From positions 5,394,001 to 5,458,000 of the forward strand of contig OZ020311.1 in assembly GCA_963971305.1 (NCBI GenBank): a stretch of 64,000 bases of DNA, given 5' to 3'. Both the position numbers and the translations under genes were made by a program. Positions 10,053 to 20,544 of the stretch are shown here, piece by piece (within the stretch, counting starts at the first letter, position 1; each line of letters begins with the position of its first letter). This DNA comes from Arcuatula senhousia. Lineage: Eukaryota > Mollusca > Bivalvia > Mytilida > Mytilidae. Below the pieces are notes generated by a model, which was not told the origin of the DNA, did not search any database, and saw only the letters and a list, made by a program, of their open reading frames with translations.

Positions 10053-11378
10053 TACATGACAAATATGTTGTTGTACCTGCAGACAAAGCACCAAATAACA
10101 TTATTTTTGTGTGCAAGAAAGACTATATTGACTGTTTGACAGCTGAATTGGTGGTTGGTTGTATCAGCAATAGCACCACATACAAGGCTACAAAACTGTC
10201 TAAGGAGGAAATCATTGACAATCACAAATATGTCATTTCCTCCTTCGGCCTTTCTGTTGGTGAAAATAATGATGACATTCTATCCCTGTATTGGATTCTT
10301 AAATTACATAAAAATGCATACAAACAGCGCTTCATTGCAGGGTCATCCAAATGTACAACTAAGCCTCTTTCAGTTCTGTTGACTTCAATACTTACGGCAA
10401 TAAAATCCGGCCTCCAGAAATATTACGATTGTTGTTATTCTAGAAATGGTATCAATCAAATGTGGATCCTGAAGAATTCGAAAGAACTGATGGAGATTCT
10501 AAACTCTAAATCAGTTTCATCGTGTAACAGCATCAAAACATTCGATTTCTCCACACTTTATACTTCTGTTCCACATGAACAACTGAAATCGCGATTGGCA
10601 CAGCTGATTAAACGCAGCTTTTTCAAAAAGAATGGAAAACGCAGGTACAAATATCTAGTAGTCGATTATACAAAAAAGACTTACTTTGTCATCAATGAGT
10701 CTAAGAAAAAGAACAAAGATACAGAAGACCAAATAATCGACATGCTCAACTTTCTTATTGACAACATATTTGTTCAGTTTGGTGGACGTGTTTTTCAGCA
10801 AACAATAGGGATTCCAATGGGTACTAATTGTGCACATTTGCTTGCTGATTTGTTTCTTCATTCAAAAAGACCGTAGACTACCCCTCTCTTTCAACCTCAC
10901 ATTCCGTTATATTGATGATGTCCTTTTACTAAACAATTCTCGATTTGGTGACTTTCTCCATCTCATATATCCCCAGGAGCTTGAGATAAAGGACAGAAAG
11001 GATTCTAGGAAGTCTGCTTCATAGTTAGATATACATCTCGAAATTGACTCTTAAGGAAAACTTTCAACAAGGCTCTATGACAAATGTGATGACTTCAACT
11101 TTCCAATCGTCAACTTTCCCTTCGTGTGTATGAACATTCCGTTCGCTCCTGCTTATGGAGTTTACGTATCTCAATTGATTCGTTACTCCAAAGTATGCTG
11201 GACTTACATCGATTTCCTTAGCAGAGCGACACGTCTGACGCAAAAATTGCTCACACAGGGTTATGTTGTTCCTCTGTTGCTGTCTTCACTCAATAAATTT
11301 TACGGAAGACATCATGCACTTATAGACAAATATGGGATTTCGATCTCTCAGATGAGTGCAAATGTTGGTTTGTCATAG
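10053..11378 (+). pseudogene. Second Naiad-like Penelope fragment (RT only, degenerate)
   Basis: It begins at the counterpart of YVVTPADKA. An open frame of 255 codons carries LYWILKLHKNAYKQRFIAGS, KTFDFSTLYTSVP and GIPMGTNCAHLLADLF. After a break, a second frame has SFNLTFRYIDDVLLLNN, and a third has AYGVYVSQLIRYS through SISQMS, the family's C-terminus. The endonuclease and CxC linker are missing, so it is 5'-truncated. There are at least two frame breaks, near 10870 and 11020-11120. It shares family order but is clearly diverged from the 6.6-kb copy, so it is a different subfamily. It is followed by a Penelope 3' tail. Confidence 0.85.
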
Positions 11379-11640
11379 GTTTTTTTTTGACACGCTGAAC
11401 GAACTATTGGCAACGCGACGGGTGTGCTATAGCAAGCAGGAACTGCTTACTCTTCCGGAGCACCTGCGTTCACCGTTGTTTTGACTGGAGTTCGCGTTGT
11501 TGATTGATTTTCAGTATTTTGTGTTTCCATGTTTTACATGTTGTCTGTTTTTGTCCCGTTCTTGCTGGTGTTTACTGGTTTTGTCTCTGCCCTTTAGGAC
11601 TTTTGACATTCGGATACCCCATTGGAACCTCTGCTTCTTT
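11379..11640 (+). other. Penelope-element 3' untranslated tail
   Basis: Starts after the stop codon. It contains GGTGTGCTATAGCAAGCAGG and CTCTTCCGGAGCACCTG, ending near CCCCATTGGAACCTCTGCTT. The same tail follows the fragment at 28.7-29.0 kb, and versions of it occur at 25.4, 25.75 and 34.9 kb. Confidence 0.75.
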
Positions 11641-11644
11641 GAAA

Positions 11645-11870
11645 TGGTAACAACAAAACTACCGAAACGTTATAGGTTATAAAGAATACGACACAACTAC
11701 CGAACTTAGATAGTTGATAAAGTTAACAACGAAACTACCGAACTGGGATAGTTTGTAAAGGTAACAACAAAACTACCGAACTGGGTTATTTGGTTAATGT
11801 AACAACAAAACTACCGATGTGATTAGTTGGTAAAGGTAACAACACTCTACAAACTGGGATAGATGGTAAA
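11645..11870 (+). repeat. 38-bp minisatellite, distal array
   Basis: About six diverged units of the 5.7-6.5 kb minisatellite (GGTAACAACAAAACTACCG, GAACTGGGATAG). Together the two arrays bracket the Penelope cluster. From 11871 to ~12300 nothing else is recognised. Confidence 0.85.
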
Positions 11871-12299
11871 ACCTATAAATTTAAAGTATCTTTTCAACCA
11901 TCTTGCTAAGCAATTTCTAAAATTGCCGAGTCAGTTGTTACTCTGAAAAAGTTGCACGGTTGGAATTGGTGGGTGACCATGCCGATGGAAAATGCACAAT
12001 AATATAATGGTAAAAAATAACTAAATAACTAAATAACTAAAACTCATTAGAAAACTGTAAGAGTTCCCTGTATAGTATTTTTCCTCATAAATGCAGAAAC
12101 TAAATCATTTGGGTCAGTTCTTAACAAATACAAGCAAACATTATTCTTTCTAATCTTTCCTTTAGCAATGTTATAAAGAGATGAACTAAGCATGCGCATC
12201 TCCAAACGAAAAATAACTTGGTTATGGAAACGTGAATTGGTGACATTTCATTTCATATTTTTATGTTAAAATTTCAAAGGAAAAGATGATAAGAGCTGA

Positions 12300-12400
12300 T
12301 TTAGGCCTCTAAAGTTCAAATTGCGTTAACGAGGTGGAAATATGCAATACATACTTAACAATAATTAAAACATACTATGTCTGCATAATTTTGTTAAAAG
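12300..12400 (+). repeat. Direct repeat flanking the tyrosine-recombinase remnant, left
   Basis: Contains AACGAGGTGGAAATATGCAA and ACTTAACAATAATTAAAACA. A diverged copy lies at 13500-13600, ~1.2 kb downstream in the same orientation, with the recombinase remnant between. Confidence 0.6.
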
Positions 12401-12471
12401 CTTACCTTTTTATGTAAAAATGTCTTTTTGAAGCTGTATGTACAGTAGCATATTTGCATTTTTGAGATGAG

Positions 12472-12972
12472 GTGAATTTACTGTTTTACATTCTACAAAT
12501 TTTGATATTTCAGTTAGTCTGTGTTTGTCTGATGTCGTATTTTTCAAAAAATCATTTAGTATTGAGACTTGAGGAATCAAAAACTGACCCATTCAGAAAA
12601 GGTATAGAAATTGAGATTTTCGAAACTGGGGAATCTATTTGTACAATGACCATTTTAGAAAAGCAATTAATTTTTAGGATTAACAAATTTCCAGATAGTT
12701 TGACAGAACTTCATTTTGTGAGCACATTTAATGATAATGTTTTTTTTAATAAAATTGAAACTTATTTTGAAAGATGTGGATTCGACCCTGAATTATTCTG
12801 TCCGTTCACATAGTTTAGGAGGTGCTACCAGTGCGGGTAAAGCAGAATTACAAGATCACATGATTAAAGTTCTTGGTAGATGGAAATCAGATGGTTATTG
12901 TAGATATCATGGATATATACATATTCTTCAGTCGTCAATTAGGTCAGCTCAGAAGAGGTTAACGTTTAACTA
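12472..12972 (+). pseudogene. DIRS/Ngaro-like tyrosine recombinase, C-terminal half, broken
   Basis: A first frame (to 12813) contains VLRLEESKTDPFRKG, the strand-turn block typical of DIRS-type recombinases. A second frame, offset near 12795, gives HSLGGATSAGKAELQDHMIK then VLGRWKSDGYCRY and SIRSAQKRL. That is the H-x-x-R, GRW and Tyr region of the catalytic core. The arginine normally following HS(F/L) is missing. With the frameshift this makes the copy non-functional. No RT or RNase H is seen next to it, so it is either a solo fragment or a different recombinase-bearing element. Direct repeats flank it. Confidence 0.7.
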
Positions 12973-13499
12973 AATGTTGTCGTAGCTTAGTTTATTTTCA
13001 TTACTATCAACATGTTCTTAGTTTTAGCTAATTTTGTTCTTATTTCTTATTTTGTCATGGGAATGATTTTCCCCCGTGTTCTTTTTTTAGATTTTAGACG
13101 GAAAACAAACGTTTTAAACTTAAATAGTTTATTGATGAAATACATCAATAGATGGCAATTCAATGTAATTGAACATTACAGATATCTGAGAGTGCAGGGT
13201 GGTATTTATAACTGTCGTACCTTGAAGTTATCTGATATTAAGACGCTGTCTTTTGTTTTAAAATCTTGTTCTTCATTTTGTTATACTGCATGCATTCATA
13301 CATAAATTGGAATTTTTGTTTTTATCGTTGACTACCTGGAGGTTGAACCCTTTCTTCGCTCTTCTTTCTTGGGGGCACTCAGCTGATTCTCATCTAAGTT
13401 TTTTTGCCACTCATGAAACTTATTTCATTTATTCCTATAGGAATTTTTTCCCAACAACCGTCAATTACAACTAAAATTCCTAAGATTAGATAAGGGCCC

Positions 13500-13600
13500 A
13501 AATAGGACTCCAAATTTAAAATTTAAACGAGGTGGAAATATACAATATATATACTTAACAATAGTTAAAACATACTGTGTATAAATTCTTTTGTTTAAAG
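13500..13600 (+). repeat. Direct repeat flanking the tyrosine-recombinase remnant, right
   Basis: A diverged copy of 12300-12400 (ACGAGGTGGAAATATACAAT). Roughly 80 % similar by eye. Confidence 0.6.
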
Positions 13601-14137
13601 ATTCCCTTATGATTTTAAAATAATTATCAAAAATGACTGAAATGTATAATTTACTGAAAAACCTGCAAATTTTGAGTGTTTTTTTTTATAAATTTATTTA
13701 AGAGCCACACAGTGTACCAAAACAATAGTTTGTGTAAATGATCATTTAAACCAAACACTTTTCCACAAAAATGCCATTCAGTCCTTGTCATATTTTGCCC
13801 TTTAAAGTCGTGCACAATTTGTTTTTAAATGTGAGATTATAATTATGTATAAAAGTACACATGATTAACATTAATAAGGTACTACTCTGTAATAAAAAGC
13901 AACTTAATATCTTATATATTTGATTTACTAAGCTTAGAGTAAACTTCCTGGGGTGAGACATGAACAACGATCAAAGGAAATAATGTCTATTCGATTCAAA
14001 ATAGAACAAAGCACAATTTAATATGTTATAAATAATGAAGTTTTAATTATTTTCAGTTTATATAAAACATCAATTTATTTTTAAGTACATATATAAGATA
14101 CTGTTGACAAGCAAAATACAGGTTTGTTCAGAAAAAA
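13600..14137 (+). promoter_or_regulatory. Upstream region of the receptor gene, possible TATA elements
   Basis: No gene or repeat is recognised. TATATAAAAC near 14060 and ATATAAGATA near 14090 lie 45-80 bases before the ATG at 14138 and could be core promoter elements. This is a sequence-only guess. Confidence 0.25.
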
Positions 14138-15115
14138 ATGTTTTTCGTAATATGTATCTTTGTAGTTTTCCAAAGCCAAAATCAGGCAATTAAAAATGAT
14201 TCCCAAACGTCTCAAATATTAAACAAACATGTGACATCGAAAAATATTTATTCAACAATTTTGCTGGGCACGAATTCCGAATTAGATGATTTTCGTTATA
14301 ACGAAAATAGGACATTAAATTCTAATAATGTAAACGGTAACAATATAAGAGACAAATATCAAAACACCAGTGTTATGCCTTTTGGCCAGGGAGTAAATAC
14401 GACTCCATCAGACATGTCCTCAAGATATGCGACCCTAAGCCGTGATCCATGTTTATCCGTAAGTAAATGCAGACCACCAGACAGGCAAACCTGGTACTGT
14501 GAATGTGACGAACTTTGTCCAGAATATCGCGACTGTTGTTACTCGTCTAACTATACAGTTAATCTATCCATACCAAAGATGTATTCATGTCTAAAGCTTG
14601 AAAATCTTGAAATTTCTCTCTCTGGTATACAGGTCATAAGCACATGCTTTCAGGAAAACTCTAGTCTAAGTTCAAAGTGCAACGATAGTGATTTAGTTTA
14701 CACCGGACCACCAGTCGTGAGCAATCACAACCCGGCGATGATTTACAAGAACAGGTATTGTGCTCAGTGTAATAATGTTACATCGTTTACTTCCTTTGAT
14801 ATGGCAATAAAAATGAATCATTATCTTGATACAATTTATTATAACAAGACCGAATTTTTCCGTGAAATTAACGATTACTTTTACGTATATGTGCCACCTC
14901 ATTTTGCAAAAACACGACGCTGTCTGGCTTTTGTGGACAATGAAAATGATATGTGTCAGAAATATATTAATCCAATTAGTAAAGAGGGTGATTCCATCAC
15001 ATTCTATAGAAATATACACTGTTTTATGTTTAACGAAGATCAAAATATTGTTGTGACGTCACACTATTGTTGTACCCGTACTTTAAATCAGCGAATTGGA
15101 CAAAATTACCTTTAA
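14138..15115 (+). CDS. Seven-transmembrane receptor, ectodomain exon with somatomedin-B-like domain
   Basis: The frame opens with a hydrophobic signal peptide (MFFVICIFVVF). After a ~90-residue polar linker comes a cysteine-rich block with the somatomedin-B-like pattern (DPCLSVSKC, WYCECDELCPEYRDCC). A second cysteine-rich region rich in NxS/T sites follows (YKNRYCAQCNNVTSF). Molluscs have many receptors joining such ectodomains to a secretin/adhesion-like 7TM domain. The 7TM part lies downstream on the same strand at 26620-28047, so I read this as its 5' exon. The frame runs to a stop at 15113-15115, but the last ~24 codons lie inside the arm of the 9.7-kb palindrome. The true splice donor is not clear; in-frame GT sites occur near 15051-15056. 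The gene may be disrupted. Confidence 0.7.
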   Translation: MFFVICIFVVFQSQNQAIKNDSQTSQILNKHVTSKNIYSTILLGTNSELDDFRYNENRTLNSNNVNGNNIRDKYQNTSVMPFGQGVNTTPSDMSSRYATLSRDPCLSVSKCRPPDRQTWYCECDELCPEYRDCCYSSNYTVNLSIPKMYSCLKLENLEISLSGIQVISTCFQENSSLSSKCNDSDLVYTGPPVVSNHNPAMIYKNRYCAQCNNVTSFTSFDMAIKMNHYLDTIYYNKTEFFREINDYFYVYVPPHFAKTRRCLAFVDNENDMCQKYINPISKEGDSITFYRNIHCFMFNEDQNIVVTSHYCCTRTLNQRIGQNYL

Positions 15116-15129
15116 TAGTCTATTAATTT

Positions 15130-18100
15130 ACCTTTTGCTGTCCATTATTTTTAAGAAAGAACAGTTAAAATAATAATAGACAGGTCACAAACAAGGTAAA
15201 TGAGTAGACTCTTAAGGGTACAGACTGTCAATTTGCTGAGAAAATATACGCATACAACAGAAAAGGGAAGTAAAACATCTGTGCAAAAATATTTATTTAT
15301 ATTTCTATGTAACATTAAAATCGCAAATCAATTTTAACAGTTCCAGTGTCTATGTGGATTGTTTTATGGTTTTCTTTGTTTTCTTGAAAAGGCGTCGAAT
15401 CATTTTTTGGACACTTTGCGTTTATTACATTGTCAATTTGTTTCAGTTGCTCCTCATTTGTCCTTTTATATCCCCGTACGGCTGATGATCGGTGTCCCGT
15501 CTTTTCGGCTATAAGTTGCTCATCTACTCCAGCGGTGTACAGGCGAGTTGCAGCGGTTGCTCTTAAAGAATGATTGGTGTAGTGACCATGGAAACCTGCC
15601 TTTTTACAAAGCTCACCGACGGTTTTTTGAAGCTGGTGGACTCCTATTGGCGCATCATCAAACCAAACAGTCTGTGTAGGGTATTTTTTCGGTCTCAAAT
15701 AAAAAGCGTTACAATTACCATCTTCTGGTCTGAAACGATAAAATGCATTTGTATGTACTGAAAAAAATGTTGACAGGTGAAAGCGTTTAGTATATGCATA
15801 ATACACAATTTAATGTTTTGAATATTTTTTTATAACTTTTGGTCGGAATTAAACAGGTTATAAAATGGTGAATGTCGGGCGGCGGACGGACGGACAGAGT
15901 ACTAGTGGAAATGTTTTTAGTAAGTACTTATGGCAGCATTTTGATATTTTGAGATGAAGCATCATCGTGGGATCCAAAGCAATCAATTCTAGTTTAGGTA
16001 TGTCGATCACCTACTCCCTGTTTAAGGAATTTGGGTCACTTTTGACTTAAGACAGTTTTTTTTTTTAATTTGTGTACAATGTCTTTTTAACTTTTTTTTA
16101 TTTTTTACATGTATGAAACTTATATTTGATCCATGCCAACATAACGAAATTTTCTGTTGAAATAAATTAAATGCAAGTATTACGCAAAATACTCATAACA
16201 CAGCAGTCAGGCAAGGACAGAGTCTATTCTACAATAAGTGTTATTTCTTTTTTTTTGGGGGGGGGGGTACAAAATTTTCCTTTACTTTTGGGGTTTTTAT
16301 AGCAACGAAGTTTGCTCATAGTACCTATTCAATGCATATTTACCTTAAAGACATATATTTCTTGAATATGGTGACGATACATCTGTCTGGATGATCTTTG
16401 TTTTCGTAGGCCCTCACAATCTTTGGGTCAATTTTTCGATGGTTAATTCCTCCACAATTGGTCTTTGATACATCTTCTTTATATTCCAAATACTGGATTC
16501 CATCGGTTGGTGATTCTTTAATAGTTATTTGGGAATTATTTCCTACACGTAAACTTCTATGCTCTTGGCCGGCTCTCAATGCAAAATTTAACCCGATCAT
16601 ATACAAAACAGTATCAATTAGCTGCTTTGGCGTGTCAGTTCCTAAAACATGTTGCTGCCACATAGCTTCCTCTTGTTCTGTTGTTATGACCTCCGCTTTT
16701 CGTGTTGATAGCCCACGCCCGCTTCTACTAAGCTCTTTCATTTTGGCATCTAAGACCTTTCGGACGTTTCTAAAGGCTTTCTCATCTAACAATGACAAGT
16801 TTCTATCGTTTTCTCTCAAATATCTTTGAATGGATATTATCAATTCATATAGCGTATTAGGATAATATTCCTCCCCTTTTTGATTGCGTACTTCTGATAT
16901 AAAAAAGCACAAGGCTTTCTCTAACATTTTAAGACTTAAGGTTAACAAATTTCCTTGTATTTCTGTAACGGTACCGTCACCTTTTGTTCTAGCTACTCTG
17001 TTTCTCTGTTGAAGCCAACTGTCAAATAGTTTTACGGCCCAGTCGGTTTTGTTTCGTGTGCCTTTTGGTATTTCCTTTTGGATTAAGTCCACAAGGTTGT
17101 CCTCTGTATTCGGTTGGAGAAAACGTGCTCCACCACATATTTCACTTTGAACCTGAGTGCCTGCAAAATATGTGTATTACAATAAAACAAAATGTGTCCT
17201 CCCATGGAATTTTTAAAATAAAATTCATGGAGATAAATATCAGCCATATGTCACCACAGGGGAATGGGGAATTATTACTTTTTTTTTAATTTAAGAGAGT
17301 AGGTCATATATGTGTTAACATAATTATGATCTTTATTTGTAATTTTCAGTTCTGTCTTAAATAGTGAAATATATTGCCTTGAACTTTAATTGTTTTAGTT
17401 TTTATATGTAAGTAAAAACAAAAACGTCTGACAACTAGTGCTTTTTTTCTATAATCGTGGATCAATCGACAGATTTTTATAACAAAATTATGAAATGGTG
17501 TAGGCTTAGAAAAATGATAGTTGCACGAATTTTCACTCGTCTGTGATTTATTACAGTAGCCAAAAATAAGAAAAAAATATTAGCCTTCTGCACCCTGTTA
17601 ATCCGCTGCTGATGTTCATGCACATGTGTATGAAGTTTAATGATGGTATCATATTTCGTTCATGAAAAATTTACTTTAACTTTGCGTAAAACCCCCTTTC
17701 ACGTGAAGATCAAAGGAAATGGGTATCGGGTGTACACTAAAACTGACAAAATGTATTTATTTCCCGGCACAAAATTTACGTATTAAACAACAATATCCCC
17801 CCTCAAAAAAAACTTTTAGACCCACCCCACCTCACACGCCTTAAATTAATTTAATTCTTGTATCCGCACGTGTATGCTTAATAATGCATGGATCTTTTAT
17901 TTTACCCTCCCCTTTTTGTCTAATACCCATATAAGATGATTTTGCTGTTTTCTGCTATCCGGCATAATTTTAATAAAAGTAGTTAAAAATATAGATCATA
18001 GTATAAAACAGCAATATTTGGATAAACTATGGTTCGAAATGGCAAGATATTCAAAAGACATAATATCGACATTTTATTTTACTAGGGGTATAGGGGTATT

Positions 18101-19252
18101 AGAGAAGAAAGAGGCCTAGGGGTCATTCTCAATTATAACATCCATGCTCCAATACGATTATGGTGTTTCCGGGAATTAAGGAAATCTTAAACACATCAAA
18201 AACATTTGAATGAGGACTTTTATTTACATAAAAAACGGGTTAACCTGAAAATGTTTAACAAATGTAAAAACTTTTAAAGCGCTCATCGACGGTATTATAG
18301 GAGTAAAGAAGTCATTGTGAGTTAACTCCCTTGATTAAAGAAAAAATAAAATGAGAAATAAGTTTGTTTAACTTTTTTATTTATAGAGCAATCGTAAACG
18401 TAACAATTGTTGAACTTTTATGTAAATTGTACTTAAGGATGCATTGAATGAGTAATTATTTCTTTTTGTTATAAAGTTAGTGAAAAAATACCTTTATAAT
18501 TTATTTCATTTGTACTTTACCAAGAACTAAAATTTGCACAAAAAGAACGTTTTTAAATGAATTGCTGAATCAGAACAGTTCAACACGTAAATTAAAATAA
18601 AAGCTATCATGATGATTAGTGCAACTGCATGTCTTTTTAATAGTAAATTGATGAATTTTGCACTATTTTTTTATTGGAAAATTTCTTTCGTAATATAAGG
18701 GAAACGTATATGAATGCGAAAATCAATATATTAAGTCTTGGTCTTCGCTAGCACTTATTTCACAATAAAAAGTTCAAGTAGTTTTATCTCATTCATCGAA
18801 AAAAATAAAATAAAACGTTTAAGTAAAAGTGATAAAGATTTTTCTGAAACGTCGAACAAAATAAAGCCACAAAACATGAATTTCTGACGAAAACTGAAAC
18901 CTTTATATCCATTTATTAAGCGAAAAAGGACTTACCGGAATTAACTGATTCCTCATCTTCCTCTGAAATATCTGAATAAATATCCGATTTTATACCAAAA
19001 TAAGCCATTGCACATTCATTTGAGGAAACAGAATCTTCCTCGGATTGTTGAAATGTGTTTTGAGTGATGAATATAGTATCGTCGTCGTCCATTTTCAAGT
19101 AGTGAATGATAGAAAACTAGCTCTGTTATATACGTTTTGTTATGCTAAAAGCGCGTAAATTGTGCACGAACCATGCATGTACATGTGCACACACCATGAC
19201 TGAGTAGTTTTATGTCACTGTAGATGCACCTTTAGCTGTCCATTATTTTTAA
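15130..19252 (-). mobile_element. Crypton-like tyrosine-recombinase transposon, left copy (intact)
   Basis: The element is bounded by a 25-bp direct repeat with one mismatch, at 15130-15154 and 19228-19252 (core GCTGTCCATTATTTTTAA). It encodes one three-exon recombinase gene on the minus strand. Cryptons have no inverted repeats and move by site-specific recombination of a circular form, so short terminal direct repeats are what that mechanism predicts. The large intron (17161-18935) and the second intron hold no gene. A ~170-bp repeat block in intron 2 (about 15875-16050) recurs at the window end (63836-64000). Confidence 0.8.
15315..19092 (-). CDS. Crypton-type tyrosine recombinase (DUF3504-like), three exons, intact
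   Basis: Exons on the minus strand are 19092-18936 (157 bp), 17160-16344 (817 bp) and 15729-15315 (415 bp). They sum to 463 codons including the stop. Donors read CCG|GTAAGT and AAG|GTAAAT; acceptors read TTTTGCAG|G and GTTTCAG|A. These junctions restore one frame and give YMSLR joined to PEDGNCNAFYLRPKK, a block typical of DUF3504 proteins. The N-terminus is acidic (MDDDDTIFITQ). The middle has a SAM-like N-terminal domain and the first catalytic Arg (ALRAGQEHRSL). The C-terminus has NHSLRATAATR (H-x-x-R), EKTGHRS (second His) and VRGYKR (Tyr nucleophile), so the R-H-R-H-Y set is complete. TATATAAC lies ~40 bases upstream of the ATG. Domain-level function, strand cutting and rejoining, is inferred from the family. 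Confidence 0.82.
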
Positions 19253-19401
19253 TTGTAGGCCGAAAGAAATTGAAAAGGGGTTACATAAAGGGAACCGAAG
19301 TGAAAATAAAAGTGTCTGATTTTTCAACAAATATTGACATTTCTTTAAAATATGAACAAATTGCAAATGATTCCTAAGGGTATTTCAACAATGTTTTAAG
19401 T

Positions 19402-19511
19402 AAGATATAAGCCTCAAACAGTCCATTCGGTAAAATATTAGACAGGTCTTCGGCTGCGCCTCAGACCTGTCCAATATTTTACCGAATGGACTGTTTTCGG
19501 CTTATATCCTT
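19402..19511. mobile_element. Short perfect-stem hairpin (MITE-like), left
   Basis: Inverted halves of ~48 bp, containing CAGTCCATTCGGTAAAATAT, surround a small loop (TCGGCTGCGCC). It lies at the inner tip of the left palindrome arm; the mirror copy is at 20287-20396. Confidence 0.8.
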
Positions 19512-19513
19512 TA

Positions 19514-20284
19514 CATATGTGGCGGGGTTAAACTAGTTTTTTGGGCCAAACTTGTTACTTTTTCAAACTTTGTTTTAATTTTATATTTAAAACATACACA
19601 AAACAAAGACAGAATCGAATAACTTTAAGAGTAAATGTGATATCTAAATCATCTTTATAACCTAATTATGAGCCATTTTTGTCATTTTCTTTGCTTGGCG
19701 GCTTTGGTGTCTTCGCTGCGGTGTAGATTCGTTCGCGAGCTAAAACCTCGCAGATTATTGGCCGCATGTATGAACCAGTCAAAATTGATGAACAAAATTA
19801 AATATAGTACGCATGCTTAAGGCGGAACTATACCTCATCATCTCATTAATATGAATGTTTCTAAATCTTTACAGATATTATTTGATGATAATTGCTTTTC
19901 GTTTTTCAGAATAATAACGTACCCAAACTATATTTTTGTTGTTCATATGTTTAAGAATAGACAAAACAAATAGTTTGTTGGCCTTTAATGCACTTATTTT
20001 TCGTATACACGATGCTTTTCATAGTAATCACAAGCAACCAAATTAATTTAGAAATTCTACCCAAAAAATGTGTAAAAATGCAGGTCTTTCATTGAAACAC
20101 TAAAAGAAGACAATTTTATACTCACTAGTTCATTCCATTCAGTACATAAAGATGTCTGTACATTATCACTTGAGAATGTATCATTAAAAGAAAAGATGAC
20201 AGACATTTTTTGGAATATATACTGGTCAGTAATCCTGTTTCCAAAAAACTCAAACGAGCGAGCTAAACACTTGGTGACATCAGT
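19514..20284. other. Single-copy spacer of the palindrome (771 bp)
   Basis: The only part of 15.0-24.8 kb not duplicated. It starts with a GTGGCGGGGTTAAACTAG stretch resembling sequence near 5430. A minus-strand open frame (about 20057-20311, 84 codons) runs out of the right hairpin into the spacer. It has no recognisable domain, and I do not call it a gene. Confidence 0.7.
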
Positions 20285-20286
20285 AA

Positions 20287-20396
20287 AGGATATAAGCCGA
20301 AAACAGTCCATTCGGTAAAATATTGGACAGGTCTGAGGCGCAGCCGAAGACCTGTCTAATATTTTACCGAATGGACTGTTTGAGGCTTATATCTTA
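20287..20396. mobile_element. Short perfect-stem hairpin (MITE-like), right
   Basis: Mirror copy of 19402-19511 at the inner tip of the right arm. Confidence 0.8.
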
Positions 20397-20544
20397 CTTA
20401 AAACATTGTTGAAATACCCTTAGGAATCATTTGCAATTTGTTCATATTTTAAAGAAATGTCAATATTTGTTGAAAAATCAGACACTTTTATTTTCACTTC
20501 GGTTCCCTTTATGTAACCCCTTTTCAATTTCTTTCGGCCTACAA

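Larger units (their letters stand above)
15042..19513 (+). repeat. Left arm of a 9.7-kb inverted duplication
   Basis: Reverse-complement match to 20285-24756. Both arms are 4472 bp by my boundaries. The outer edge is inside the receptor exon (AAAATATTGTTG). The inner edge is just past a small hairpin (CTTATATCCTTTAC). Differences noticed are few: two amino-acid changes, a 5-bp insertion in the right arm, small homopolymer changes and a base or two near the outer tip. Identity looks above 99 %. Confidence 0.93.

Noticed and set aside
20057..20311. 84-codon minus-strand frame in the palindrome spacer as a gene
   Set aside because: It starts within the hairpin repeat and has no recognisable domain.
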